A stretch of DNA of 45,613 bases from Streptomyces sp. MBT53 (GCF_016654115.1 NZ_JAEQAZ010000098.1:1-45613); one strand, 5' to 3'. Shown: positions 23,845 through 32,426, counted from the stretch's first letter. The notes: generated by a model from the sequence alone, not told the origin. Made by a program: numbers and translations.

Positions 23845-24618
23845 GTGATCGACTACGACGGTGAGGCGCGCGACTACGACGCCTCGCGCGGCGGTGAGCC
23901 CCGCGCGCGGGCGGCGGCCGACGCACTCGAACGACTGCTGCCACAAGGACGATGCTCGGTCCTCGACATCGCCTGCGGCACGGGCATCGTGACCAGGAGA
24001 CTGCTACGCCCCGGGCGTACGGTCCTGGGAGCGGACCGTTCACCGGCCATGTTGGCGTTGGCGGACAGGCGGGTACCGGGCGGTGTCGTACGCGCGGACG
24101 CGACCCGGCTCCCCTTCGCATCCGCCAGTGTGGACGTCGTCGTCATCGTCTGGCTGCTGCATCTGCTGGAGGAATCGGTCCCCGTGCTGACCGAGGCGGC
24201 CAGGGTGCTGCGCCCCGGCGGCACGCTGATCACCACTGTCGACAAGGACGAGGCGTACTTCGTCCCGGACAGCGATGTCGCCCGCGCGACGGCCGAACCG
24301 CGCCTGCGGTACGCGCCCCAGGTGCCCGATCACTCCTCCCGGGTGACCGGCTGGGCGGCCGGCGAAGGACTGACCGTCGCGGGCGAGACGGTGTTCCGGG
24401 GCACCGGCCAGGGGCGCAGCCCGCGCACCTGGCAAGAAGTGATCCGGGCGGGACGCATCCCATGGGCACCCGCGGGCGAGGCCGCCGGCGTGTGCGAACG
24501 GCTGGCCGCCCTGCCGGACCAGGACACCGCGCGCCCCGATCCGCTCTACCGGTTGATCGCGTTCCGGCGCCACGGCCCCGGCACTAAGGTCGACTCGGCC
24601 CACACGCACACGATGTGA
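23845..24618 (+). CDS. Class I SAM-dependent methyltransferase
   Basis: 257 residues from GTG 23845, chosen because IDYDGEARDYDASRGGEPRA is the usual family N-terminus. Longer in-frame starts exist at 23758 and 23767. Motif I is VLDIACGTGIVTRRLL, motif II ends with the acidic residue in GADRSPAML, and motif IV is SVDVVVIVWLLHLL; LRPGGTLITTVDK follows. It transfers a methyl group from SAM to an unknown small molecule. It lies 300 bases after the regulator and 14 bases before the YbaK gene. Membership of the cluster is likely but not proven. Confidence 0.85.
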   Translation: MIDYDGEARDYDASRGGEPRARAAADALERLLPQGRCSVLDIACGTGIVTRRLLRPGRTVLGADRSPAMLALADRRVPGGVVRADATRLPFASASVDVVVIVWLLHLLEESVPVLTEAARVLRPGGTLITTVDKDEAYFVPDSDVARATAEPRLRYAPQVPDHSSRVTGWAAGEGLTVAGETVFRGTGQGRSPRTWQEVIRAGRIPWAPAGEAAGVCERLAALPDQDTARPDPLYRLIAFRRHGPGTKVDSAHTHTM

Positions 24619-24632
24619 AACAGGAGAGTCTG

Positions 24633-25130
24633 ATGGCTGCGGACGACGCCGACGGCACCTACGGCAAACTGCTCGCTCTGCTCGACGAGCACGGGGCCGC
24701 GTACCGAGTGATCGAGCACGCCCCGGAGGGTGGAACCGAAGCGGTCAGCCGCCTCCGGGGCCACGCCCTCGACCAGGCCGCCAAGTGCATCATCGTGATG
24801 GTGAAGATCGGCAAGAAGGAGAAGCGCCACGCCCTGGTGGTCGTACCGGGCGACAAGCGGATCGACCTGCCGGCGGTGAAGGCCCTCTACGGCGGCAGCT
24901 ACGCGTCCTTCGCCTCGCCCGACGTCGCCGAGGAACTCGCCAAGTCGCCGAGCGGCACCATCCTTCCCTTCTCCTTCGACGACCGGTTGGAACTGATCGT
25001 CGACCCCGGGCTGTTGAACCACCCCGAGTTCTACTTCAACGCCGCCCGGCTCGACCGGTCGCTCGCGCTGTCCACGGACGCCTACCGGTCCATCGCCGAG
25101 CCCCGGGTGGAGCCGGTCTCACTGGACTGA
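24633..25130 (+). CDS. YbaK/ProX-type aminoacyl-tRNA deacylase (trans-editing) protein
   Basis: 165 residues from ATG 24633, with CAGGAGAG six bases upstream; a GTG at 24615 is the longer alternative. The YbaK fold is recognised from VSRLRGHALDQAAKCIIVMV, ALVVVPGDKRIDLPAVKAL, FASPDVAEEL and SGTILPFSF. These proteins hydrolyse tRNAs carrying a wrong amino acid. Next to an amino acid exporter and an amino-acid-type dioxygenase, it may clear tRNA charged with an unusual amino acid made by the locus. The last 12 bases overlap the convergent LysE gene. Confidence 0.85.
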   Translation: MAADDADGTYGKLLALLDEHGAAYRVIEHAPEGGTEAVSRLRGHALDQAAKCIIVMVKIGKKEKRHALVVVPGDKRIDLPAVKALYGGSYASFASPDVAEELAKSPSGTILPFSFDDRLELIVDPGLLNHPEFYFNAARLDRSLALSTDAYRSIAEPRVEPVSLD

Positions 25131-25736
25131 CGGGGTGAGCGCCAGGGCCATGCCCAGACAGACGAGCACGCTGCCGATCACCTTGTTCAGCACGGCCTGC
25201 CGCAGCAGCAGCCGGGCGCGCAGACTCTGGTTGGAGAAGAGGGTCGCGGCCAGGGCGAACCAGACCAGATGGGCGAAGGACATGAACAGGCCGTATCCGA
25301 TCTGCTGGGCGATCGGGGTGTCGGCGCTGACCACCTGGGTGTAGGTGCTGAGCACGAAGAGCATGGTCTTGGGGTTCAGCGCGTTGGTCAGGAACCCGGT
25401 CCGCAGGGCCCCGGCCTTCGACAGACCGCCCCTGTCGGAGAGGTCGATGTCCACCTTGGCCTTTGTGACGAACGTCTTGTACCCGATGAACACCAGGTAC
25501 GCGGCACCGATCAGTTTCATGGCGGTGAAAAGGGCGGGAGTGCGTGTCACCAGCAGCCCCACCCCGAGCATGGTGTAGCTGACGTGGACGAGCACCCCGA
25601 GAGAGATACCCACCGCCGCCAGAACTCCCGCGGTCCGTCCATACAGATAGCTGTTTCGGACGGTCATCGCGAAGTCCGCTCCCGGACTGATGACAGCCAG
25701 GATGGTGATGACCGCTACGGCGATGATCTGACCCAT
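25119..25736 (-). CDS. LysE/RhtB-family amino acid exporter
   Basis: 205 residues from ATG 25736 (GGGGAA just upstream); the open frame above it is intergenic. The N-terminal GQIIAVAVITILAVISPGAD has the LysE/RhtB pattern with SPGAD. Hydrophobic segments include VLAAVGISLGVLVHVSYTML, LIGAAYLVFIGYKTF and ALNPKTMLFVLSTY. About six transmembrane helices are expected. Members export amino acids or close analogues. It is transcribed after the 2OG-dioxygenase but separated by a strong stem-loop. Confidence 0.88.
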   Translation of the reverse strand: MGQIIAVAVITILAVISPGADFAMTVRNSYLYGRTAGVLAAVGISLGVLVHVSYTMLGVGLLVTRTPALFTAMKLIGAAYLVFIGYKTFVTKAKVDIDLSDRGGLSKAGALRTGFLTNALNPKTMLFVLSTYTQVVSADTPIAQQIGYGLFMSFAHLVWFALAATLFSNQSLRARLLLRQAVLNKVIGSVLVCLGMALALTPSVQ

Positions 25737-25775
25737 TTCCCCGTTTCCTGTTTTCTCGCTCGATTGGCGCGAATT

Positions 25776-25805
25776 GTGCGGGGGCGCCGTTTGGCGCCCC
25801 CGCAC
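25776..25805. terminator. Perfect stem-loop between the dioxygenase and LysE genes
   Basis: GTGCGGGGGCGCC pairs perfectly with GGCGCCCCCGCAC around a four-base loop. It starts 11 bases after the dioxygenase stop on the minus strand. It can terminate or attenuate transcription into the LysE gene. Confidence 0.7.
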
Positions 25806-25815
25806 ACCCTCGACG

Positions 25816-26556
25816 TCAGGGCTTATGACGATAGGTGATCACCAATACGTCACGTGAGGCGGGGGTCTCGGGATCCAACTGCTCGACGGGCGAGACGCCG
25901 TGGAAAACCCGTTCGTCGTTGACGAGTGCGATATCAAGGGTTTCGGCCAGGGTGAATTTCTCCACCGGGGACTTCTCCAGATTGAAAATGGTACTTTCGC
26001 CGCCGATGGCGTTGTTGCGGCCGATCATGGCCATCAGGACGAAAGTGACACCGTCCCGGTGCACCCCCTCGGGGGTCGGTCTGCCGACCTCCTGGCCGTT
26101 CACCTCGATGCGGAACTGGTGCGCCTCGATGTGCCAGCCCGAGTAGGGGGCGAGGCCGCCGAAGACGCCGGCACCCAGCCTGACCAGGCTGTCCATGGTG
26201 TTGCCACGCAGGATCTCGGCCTCGAACGGCTTGTAGTGCCTGGCTATTCCGCCGTTGAGGTTGTTGTAGTCCAGCGTCTGGTAGTGCGGCTGATGGTCCT
26301 CGACCCGGTAGTCGTCGCCCGCCCTGGGTGCGCTCAGCGTGGCGTGGCGACGGCGCCGGTAGCGGCCACCGTCGGCCATGTAGCCGTCGAGCGGCATTCG
26401 GCTCCAGCTCTCGCGGAACGCGCCCAGGTCGGCCAGCGCGTTTTCGGACCGCTCCAGGAGAAGTTCCTTCACCCGGTCACCGGGAATCAGTTCGTAACTC
26501 TTCCCGGAGAGAGCCGTGCGGATTTCTTCGATTCCGGAATCGTAACGCGAAGACAT
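25816..26556 (-). CDS. 2-oxoglutarate/Fe(II) dioxygenase of the free-amino-acid hydroxylase type
   Basis: 246 residues. The facial triad is His166 and Asp168 in EGVHRDGVTFVLM plus His219 in DERVFHGVSPV; an arginine in PASRDVLVITYRH can bind 2-oxoglutarate. The layout (LDYNNLNGG, HYKPFEAEIL, WHIEAHQFRI before the HxD) matches the family that includes Bacillus L-isoleucine 4-hydroxylase, which acts on free aliphatic amino acids. It would hydroxylate or sulfoxidise an amino acid with 2-oxoglutarate and O2. The gene reads away from a promoter region holding copy 3 of the TTCGG-N6-CCGAA repeat, which links it to the 14-22 kb operons. Confidence 0.88.
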   Translation of the reverse strand: MSSRYDSGIEEIRTALSGKSYELIPGDRVKELLLERSENALADLGAFRESWSRMPLDGYMADGGRYRRRRHATLSAPRAGDDYRVEDHQPHYQTLDYNNLNGGIARHYKPFEAEILRGNTMDSLVRLGAGVFGGLAPYSGWHIEAHQFRIEVNGQEVGRPTPEGVHRDGVTFVLMAMIGRNNAIGGESTIFNLEKSPVEKFTLAETLDIALVNDERVFHGVSPVEQLDPETPASRDVLVITYRHKP

Positions 26557-26707
26557 TCATCCCCCTGGCTTCGTGATTACCACTACCTCCGATCATGAGG
26601 TTTGGGGTGCCGCGTGTCAACCGGAATCCGGGCCGGGTCGTGAATTCTCTGAATTGGAGTATCCTCTGCCGGGTGTATTTCGGCAATAAATCCAATCGAT
26701 GGGGTGT

Positions 26708-26723
26708 TTCGGTTCTGGCCGAA
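26708..26723. promoter_or_regulatory. Operator-like inverted repeat TTCGG-N6-CCGAA, copy 3
   Basis: TTCGG TTCTGG CCGAA, flanked by T on the left, has the same arms and spacer as the two copies at 14526 and 14584. It lies in the AT-richer divergent region between the dioxygenase (start 26556) and the MFS gene (start 26995). Confidence 0.6.
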
Positions 26724-26770
26724 TTATTGGTGGAGGCTTTTCTGCTTCCTCTATGCTGAGGAATTATTGG
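26721..26770 (+). repeat. Direct repeat GAATTATTGG, two copies 40 bases apart
   Basis: Identical decamers at 26721-26730 and 26761-26770, unusual in this GC-rich sequence. The first overlaps the right arm of operator copy 3. A 40-base spacing places both on one face of the helix. A short frame from ATG 26699 (27 codons) crosses both but has no ribosome binding site. Confidence 0.4.
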
Positions 26771-26867
26771 AGCTGCCATTGAGCCGTGGCGGCCGGCGGG
26801 GGCAACCGGTGGTGCTTCAGGGCGCCGGGCCGCCCGTCCCTGCTAAAATCCCCCAGCTCATTCCTTC

Positions 26868-26918
26868 GGGTCGACACCTCCGGTCATCGAACAACCGGAC
26901 CGGGTGTCGACCCTTTTT
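26868..26918 (+). terminator. Intrinsic terminator/attenuator in the leader of the MFS gene
   Basis: GGGTCGACACC and TCCGGT (from 26868) pair with ACCGGA and GGTGTCGACCC (ending 26913), with a three-base bulge, followed by TTTTT at 26914-26918. It stands 77 bases before the MFS start and well after the probable promoter region, so transcription into the MFS gene would have to pass it. This fits attenuation, though an independent promoter after it is possible. Confidence 0.65.
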
Positions 26919-26994
26919 GATGTCACCCCAGCAGCACTCCGCACCGACGGGCCACTCACCGCGCCCGCCGGTCCTTCGTCATGGAGTTCGACAG

Positions 26995-28254
26995 ATGACA
27001 GACACCGCTCTGCCCGTCCCTCATGTCCCGCCCCTCCGGCGGAGCCCAGGCTTCCGGAACTTCTGGCTCTCCCGTGCCGTGTCCGGTCTCGGGTCCGCCG
27101 TCACCACCGTCGCGCTGCCCGTCCTGGTGTTCCAGCAGAGCGGGTCGCCGCTGCTGGTGTCCCTGGTCGCGGCGGCCGGGACGCTGCCCTACCTCGTGTT
27201 CGGGCTGATCGCGGGCGCGGTCGCCGACCGCGTGGACCGGCGCACCCTGATGATCGTCACCGACTGCCTCAGCGCCCTGTGCCTGGGCTCCGTCCCACTC
27301 GCCCAGGCCCTGGGCGCGCTCACGGTCGGACACGTCGTCGCGGTCGCGTTCCTCTCCTCCACCCTCTCCCTCTTCTTCGACGCGGGCGGCTACGGCTTCG
27401 TCCCCGCCCTCGTCGGCAAGGACAGGCTCCCCGACGCCAACAGCGCGCTCTACGGCGCCGAGACCGTCGTCCGCATCATCGGCAACGGCGTCGCGGGCGT
27501 CCTCATCGCCCTCGTCCACCCCGTGGGCACGCTCACGCTCGACGCCCTGAGCTTCGCCGGCTCCGCGCTGTTCCTCCGGGCGGTCGCCAACTCACCTGCC
27601 CGCACTGCCAGTTCCTCGGGTCCGCGGCCGGGGTGCCGGGAGTCCGTCGGAGAGGGGCTGCGCTTCCTGGCCGGGCATCCGACGCTGCGGGTCATGACCG
27701 TGGTCGGCACCCTCCAGTCGTTCTCCGGCGGAGCCATCGTCGGCCAGCTCGTCGTCTTCGCCGACCGCGTCCTCGGCATCCACGGCACCGACGGCCGTAT
27801 CGGCCTCCTCTACATGGCGTGGAGCGCCGGCGGCATCGGCGGCTCCCTGCTGCTGCCCCGACTGCGGCGCCGCTACGACGCCTTCCCGCTGCTCCTCCTG
27901 GTGCTGCCGGCCGGCGCGCTGCTCGGACTGGTGGTCGTGTGCTCCACCGACCGGCGGATCGCGCTGGTCGCGCTGGCGGCCTGGGGAACCGCCTATCTGG
28001 TCGTGCTGGTGAACACGATGACCTACTCCCAGGAGGTGACTCCGGCCGAGCTCCAGGGCCGGGTCAACACCACCCGCCGCATGCTCTCCTCCGGCCTGGG
28101 CGTCCCGCTCGGCGCCCTGGTCGCGAGCGCCGTCACGGTGTCCGCCGGCATCCGCGCCGGGATGGCCACGGCGGTCGTCTCGATCACCCTGGCCGCGATC
28201 GTGGTGTGGGTGGTGCGGCTGCGCGGTCTGCGGGAACCGGCCGCCGGGGCGTAG
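26995..28254 (+). CDS. MFS transporter (drug-efflux type)
   Basis: 419 residues from ATG 26995; the open frame upstream contains the leader and terminator. About twelve hydrophobic segments are visible. The loop GAVADRVDRRTLMIV is the MFS motif A between helices 2 and 3. PEVT-like TPAELQGRVNTTRRMLSSG is typical of the multidrug-efflux branch common in biosynthetic loci. It probably exports the locus product or protects the cell. It ends 25 bases before the convergent IclR gene and marks the likely right edge of the cluster. Confidence 0.88.
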   Translation: MTDTALPVPHVPPLRRSPGFRNFWLSRAVSGLGSAVTTVALPVLVFQQSGSPLLVSLVAAAGTLPYLVFGLIAGAVADRVDRRTLMIVTDCLSALCLGSVPLAQALGALTVGHVVAVAFLSSTLSLFFDAGGYGFVPALVGKDRLPDANSALYGAETVVRIIGNGVAGVLIALVHPVGTLTLDALSFAGSALFLRAVANSPARTASSSGPRPGCRESVGEGLRFLAGHPTLRVMTVVGTLQSFSGGAIVGQLVVFADRVLGIHGTDGRIGLLYMAWSAGGIGGSLLLPRLRRRYDAFPLLLLVLPAGALLGLVVVCSTDRRIALVALAAWGTAYLVVLVNTMTYSQEVTPAELQGRVNTTRRMLSSGLGVPLGALVASAVTVSAGIRAGMATAVVSITLAAIVVWVVRLRGLREPAAGA

Positions 28255-28279
28255 CCGTCACGCGAGTCCCCCGGAGGGG

Positions 28280-29950
28280 TCACGACCCCGCCACCCGAGT
28301 GAACCGCCCCGCCACCCGCAGATCCGCCTCGATCCGCCCCGCCGTCTCCAGCAGTTCGGGCAGCACCGCCCCGACGTACTCCTCGGCCGGCCGGCGTGCC
28401 ACATGGGTCGCCGTGTTCAGCGCGGCGACCACCCGGCCGGTGCGGTCGCGGACCGGGACGGCGAGTGAGCGCAGGCCCACCTCCAACTCCTCGTCGACCA
28501 GGGCGTACCCCAGGGTCCGGACCCGTTCCAGGGCGGCCGACAGCGCCTCGGGATCGGTCAGCGTGTGCGGGGTCAGGGGACGTGGGGCCACCAGGGCATC
28601 CCGTACGGTCGCCGGCGGCGCGTCGGACAGCAGCACGCGGCCCAGTGCCGTCGCGTACGCCGGGAAACGGGTGCCGACCGCGATGTTCACGCTCATCACG
28701 CTGCTGGTGGCGACCCGGGCCGTGTACTGGATGTCGCCGCCCACGAGGATCGCCAGGGACGCCGACTCGTGGATGCGGGCGGCCAGGGCGGTCAGGTGCG
28801 GGGTCGCGAGGGACGGCAGGGTGGTGCGGGAGAGCGGGGGGAAGCCCAGCGACAGCACCCGGGGTGTCAGGGTGAAGCGGCGGTCGCCGGACGCGGCGAC
28901 CAGGCCCAGGTGTTCGTAGGTGATGAGCGCGCGGCGGGCGGTGGCCCGGGCCAGGCCCGTCGCCTGGGCGACCTCCGTGAGGGTCAGTTCGGCGCGGCCC
29001 TCGCCGAAGGCCGTCAGGACCGTCAGTCCGCGGGCCAGGGACTCGACGAACTCCCGGCCCAGTTCCTGCTTGGACGCGCCCGTCCAGGTCGCCAGGCCCG
29101 AGGGCGCGGCCACCGGGTCCGGCCGGGGCGCGGTGCGCAGGTCCTCCTCCATCGCCTCGACCGCCGCCCGCAGCCGCGGCAGCAACGTGTTCCGCAACTC
29201 CGCCGCCGTATGCCGGCTGGTGTGGCTCACGATGCTGGCCACGCACGCGATCGTGCCGGTACGGGGATCGCGGACCGGTACGGACACCGCGACCAGGCCC
29301 GGTTCGATGAGCTGGTCGTCCAGTGCCCAGCCGTTCTCGCGGGCCAGGGCCACCGCGCGTTCGAAGTCGGGGCCGGGTGACGACGGCGAACGCGGGGGTA
29401 CGGCCGGGAAGCCCCGGTCCTCCGGGTCCGCCGTCCGGCGCTCGCGCCAGCGCGCCCAGTCGCGGTCGGTCCACTCGGTCGCGAACAGCGGTCCCGGCGC
29501 GGTGCGTTCGGCCGGCAGCAGGTCGCCGATGCGGAAGCTCAGGGACATCGCGCGGCGGCGGGTCGCCTGGTGGATGAAGCGGATGCCGTCCCGGTCGGCG
29601 ACGGCGAGGGACACCGACTCGTCGAGCTCGTCGGCGACGGCGTCCGCGCGGGCGTCGAGGACGGCCGGCAGCCGCAGGGCGGCCAGGTAGGCGTTGCCCA
29701 GTTCCATGATCCGAGGGGTGAGAACCGTGTCCCGGCCGTCGAGACGGACGTATCCCATGCGGGCGAGCGTCGCGGTGATCCGGTCGACCGTGGAACGGGC
29801 CAGGCCGGTGGCCCGTTCCAGCGCGCTGAGGCTCAACGTGCCGCCCGCGTCGGTGAGTTGACGCACCACGGCGATCCCGCGGATCAGCGGGGCGACCGCC
29901 TCGACGGGCACGGCTCCGGCACGGTCGTCCAACGTGGTCTCAGCGGGCAT
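28280..29950 (-). CDS. Tandem IclR-family transcriptional regulator
   Basis: 556 residues, twice the usual length, because two IclR proteins are fused. Module 1 has the helix-turn-helix LSLSALERATGLARSTVDRI near residue 45 and an effector domain through about 275. Module 2 has LTLTEVAQATGLARATARRAL near residue 325 and its own effector domain (VGTRFPAYATALGRVLLSD, LVDEELEVGLRSLAVPVRD). Such double IclR proteins occur in Streptomyces, often with aromatic-acid catabolic genes; no such genes are adjacent here. ATG 29950 follows GGAGAG. It lies downstream of the protease gene on the same strand. Confidence 0.88.
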   Translation of the reverse strand: MPAETTLDDRAGAVPVEAVAPLIRGIAVVRQLTDAGGTLSLSALERATGLARSTVDRITATLARMGYVRLDGRDTVLTPRIMELGNAYLAALRLPAVLDARADAVADELDESVSLAVADRDGIRFIHQATRRRAMSLSFRIGDLLPAERTAPGPLFATEWTDRDWARWRERRTADPEDRGFPAVPPRSPSSPGPDFERAVALARENGWALDDQLIEPGLVAVSVPVRDPRTGTIACVASIVSHTSRHTAAELRNTLLPRLRAAVEAMEEDLRTAPRPDPVAAPSGLATWTGASKQELGREFVESLARGLTVLTAFGEGRAELTLTEVAQATGLARATARRALITYEHLGLVAASGDRRFTLTPRVLSLGFPPLSRTTLPSLATPHLTALAARIHESASLAILVGGDIQYTARVATSSVMSVNIAVGTRFPAYATALGRVLLSDAPPATVRDALVAPRPLTPHTLTDPEALSAALERVRTLGYALVDEELEVGLRSLAVPVRDRTGRVVAALNTATHVARRPAEEYVGAVLPELLETAGRIEADLRVAGRFTRVAGS

Positions 29951-30071
29951 CGGCTCTCCGGTACGGCGATCTCGGCAGCCCTACGGTAAGCCCGCGCCCG
30001 GTGCGGTCACCGTCGAGCCTGCGACACCCGCTTCAGGAGAGCGGTGCTCCATCCCCTGAGCACCGTCACCC

Positions 30072-31355
30072 CTACCGCGTCCGCGTGACCGTCACCCGAT
30101 AGTTCCCCGCCGCGTCGGCCCCCGTCACCGCGACCCGAACCCCCCTGCGAGGATCGTTGAACGATTCCCCCGCAGTGAACGGCGCATCCGACAACTCCGC
30201 ATGCACATTGGGACTCCGAGTGCAGCCCCCGCTGTCCCGGTGCGCGTCGTACACCTTCACCGGGCCCATCCCCGTGTCGACGTCCGCCTCCACCTTGTAG
30301 ATGAGGACACCGGGGCGGCACACCGCCTCGTCGTTGCCCTCGTGGGTGCGCAGTTCCAGGGCGTAGCCCGTCCGGCGGGAGAGCGGGACGAAGACCAGGC
30401 GGGTGCCGTCGCCGCCGGGGCGTTCCAGCGGAGTCAGCGTGTACTCCGAAGTGCCGCCGGTCATCGCGCAGTTGACCTGGGACGGGTCGAGCCAGCCGAG
30501 TTTCCACTTGTGCCAGCCCAGGAGGTCGTTGTCGGCGCCCCAGTCCTCGCTCATGATGTCCCAGTGGCCGACCGCGCCCCCGCCCTCCTGGGTGTAGAGG
30601 TCGGGCAGGCCGAAGACATGGCCGTTCTCGTGGGGGAGGACGCGGTAGCCGGTGCGGGCGTAGGAGCCGGAGCCGTCGTCCTGGCGGGAGTAGACGAAGG
30701 AGGCGTTGGAGACGGGAACGCCGTCCGCGACCGGGGCCTCGGTGTTCCCGGCGAACGTCACCGAGAGGACCGTGTCCAGCGCGGAGGGGCCCGCGTTCGG
30801 GGTGACCAGGACGTTCAGGAGGTCGTACGACCGGAAGTCCACGGTCGGGTCGGCCGCGGCCACGATGTCCTGGACGAGCTGCCGGTACCCGGGGTCGAAG
30901 GGCGCGCCGCGTTCTATGCCGTAGGACTTGAAGGGCTTGGGCATGCGGAGCCAGTGGGTGACCGGGGTCTCGGGGCGGTAGTCGAGGCGGCCGTAGGAGC
31001 TGGTGCGGAACCACTCCTGGGTCTGGGGGAAGAACTCGTGGTAGCGGTCCATGGCGGTGCCCTGGCCGGGGGCGTCGGAGAAGTCGACCATCAGGGTCAG
31101 GGCGTGGACCGTGCCGGTGGAGCGGGAGTAGCCGCCCGGGGTGGGGATGCCCTCGGACATCTCGGTGTCGAGGGGGCCGTTGATCATGCAGGCGCCGAGT
31201 GTGGAGGTGCGGGCGAGCGCGATCGGGCCCGCCGCCGTCGTGGCGCCCGGGGTGAGGCGTCCGGTGCCGGCCGAGGTGCTGACCGCGAGGGTCAGGACGG
31301 TCACGGACGCGAGGGCTGCCACGCGGCGCGGGCGTATCCGACGGCTGGGCTGCAT
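30072..31355 (-). CDS. Secreted M6-family (immune inhibitor A-like) metalloprotease
   Basis: 427 residues. A signal sequence is visible: basic start MQPSRRIRPRRVAAL, hydrophobic LASVTVLTLAVSTSAG. The zinc site is His242-Glu-Asn-Gly-His246 (LPHENGHVFGLPDLYT), followed by the M6 hallmark HWDIMSEDWG. It should be exported by Sec and cleave proteins outside the cell. A Crp-like site and other palindromes lie upstream. It is not an obvious leader peptidase for the cluster, because the modifying enzymes are cytoplasmic. Confidence 0.88.
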   Translation of the reverse strand: MQPSRRIRPRRVAALASVTVLTLAVSTSAGTGRLTPGATTAAGPIALARTSTLGACMINGPLDTEMSEGIPTPGGYSRSTGTVHALTLMVDFSDAPGQGTAMDRYHEFFPQTQEWFRTSSYGRLDYRPETPVTHWLRMPKPFKSYGIERGAPFDPGYRQLVQDIVAAADPTVDFRSYDLLNVLVTPNAGPSALDTVLSVTFAGNTEAPVADGVPVSNASFVYSRQDDGSGSYARTGYRVLPHENGHVFGLPDLYTQEGGGAVGHWDIMSEDWGADNDLLGWHKWKLGWLDPSQVNCAMTGGTSEYTLTPLERPGGDGTRLVFVPLSRRTGYALELRTHEGNDEAVCRPGVLIYKVEADVDTGMGPVKVYDAHRDSGGCTRSPNVHAELSDAPFTAGESFNDPRRGVRVAVTGADAAGNYRVTVTRTR

Positions 31356-31503
31356 GCAGGGAGACCCTTCGCGCCACGGCAGCCGCCGGTCTCCGGCTGC
31401 ACCCTTTCGATCACCCTGTGTCGTGCGGTGCGAGGGCGCGCGCTGGAGGAGACCGACCGTGTGGTCGTGCGGGAAAAGGGGTCCGAACAGGGGCCCAATG
31501 GAG

Positions 31504-31519
31504 TGTGACCCAGGTCACA
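31504..31519. promoter_or_regulatory. Crp-like binding site between the M6 protease and TetR genes
   Basis: TGTGACCCAGGTCACA is a perfect palindrome that fits both the classical TGTGA-N6-TCACA site and the GTG-N6-GNCAC form described for Streptomyces Crp. It is 148 bases upstream of the protease start and 130 upstream of the TetR start, so either gene could be the target. Confidence 0.55.
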
Positions 31520-31526
31520 TGAAATG

Positions 31527-31592
31527 TCCCACTGAGTGGGAAATAACCGGGGAGCGTTTCCCCGTTTAGCCATGTGTCCGAGCGAAACGGGG
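31527..31592. promoter_or_regulatory. Cluster of palindromes upstream of the TetR gene
   Basis: TCCCACTGAGTGGGA (31527-31541) is a perfect palindrome with one central base. CGGGGA (31548-31553) pairs with TCCCCG (31559-31564). CCCCGTTT (31560-31567) pairs with AAACGGGG (31585-31592). These are likely operators for the TetR protein, perhaps shared with the divergent protease gene. Confidence 0.5.
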
Positions 31593-31648
31593 AGTGGGTC
31601 CCCGGATCGCGTCAGCAGTCCAAGACCCTCAGAGCCTCAGGAGCAGCC

Positions 31649-32293
31649 GTGACGACCGCGACCCCCGTACAGCGAAAGGTGCCCCGGCCGCGTGCCGACG
31701 CTTTGCGCAACCGGGAGCGGATCGTCACCGCCGCCCGCGAGATGTTCACCGAGTTCGGCCCCGATGTGCCGCTCGACGAGATCGCCCGCCGGGCCGGCGT
31801 CGGCAACGCCACGCTCTACCGCAACTTCCCCGACCGTGACGCTCTCGTTCGCGAGGTGGTCGTCTCGGTCATGGACCGTACGTCGGAGGCCGCCGAACAG
31901 GCGCTCACCGAGACCGGCGACGCCTTCGCCGCTCTGGAGCGCTTCGTGCACGTGTCCGCCGACGAACGGATCAGCGCGCTGTGCCCGATGATCTCCAGCA
32001 CGTTCGACCAGTTCCACCCGGATCTGGAAGCCGCGCGGGAGCGGGTCGAGCAGCTCATCGACGAGGTCATGGACCGCGCCCGGCGGTCCGGACAGCTCCG
32101 CCCGGACGTGGGTGTCGGCGATGTGATGGTCGCCGTGGCCCAGCTCAGCAGGCCCCCGGCCGGCACCGGTTGCCTCAGCGCCGACCGCTTCGTACACCGA
32201 CACCTGCAGCTGTTCCTGGACGGACTGCGGGCCCCGGCCCGCTCGGTCCTGCCCGGTACCGCCGCGACCATGGAGGATCTCCGGCAGCCCTGA
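31649..32293 (+). CDS. TetR-family transcriptional regulator
   Basis: 214 residues from GTG 31649, chosen for CAGGAGCAG directly upstream; a longer frame from 31574 is less likely. The DNA-binding helix-turn-helix is VPLDEIARRAGVGNATLYRNF near residue 50. The C-terminal part is the all-helical ligand domain with SALCPMISSTF. It precedes an MFS drug-efflux gene by 133 bases on the same strand, the usual regulator-pump arrangement. The direct repeat GATCAGTTC/GATTAGTTC just after its stop could be the operator of the pump gene. Confidence 0.9.
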   Translation: MTTATPVQRKVPRPRADALRNRERIVTAAREMFTEFGPDVPLDEIARRAGVGNATLYRNFPDRDALVREVVVSVMDRTSEAAEQALTETGDAFAALERFVHVSADERISALCPMISSTFDQFHPDLEAARERVEQLIDEVMDRARRSGQLRPDVGVGDVMVAVAQLSRPPAGTGCLSADRFVHRHLQLFLDGLRAPARSVLPGTAATMEDLRQP

Positions 32294-32426
32294 CCGATCA
32301 GTTCGGCGCCGATTAGTTCCGAGCGTCACGCCTGTCTCAACAACAAGCGTCCCCGATCACGTTCTTCGACGTTTCACGTCCTTCTTCCGTATTTTTCCGT
32401 CACGAAGTCCCGAAGTGGGTACCACC

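Noticed and set aside
26699..26782. 27-codon frame from ATG 26699 as a second precursor or leader peptide
   Set aside because: There is no ribosome binding site, and the sequence does not resemble the 22-residue peptide; kept only as background to the leader region.
28023..29474. Minus-strand frame of 483 codons overlapping the IclR gene
   Set aside because: Its product is Arg/Gly/Pro-rich and lies in another frame of the clearly coding tandem IclR gene.
30072..31355. M6 metalloprotease as the cluster leader peptidase
   Set aside because: It has a secretion signal, lies beyond the probable right edge of the cluster and lacks the TTCGG-N6-CCGAA site.
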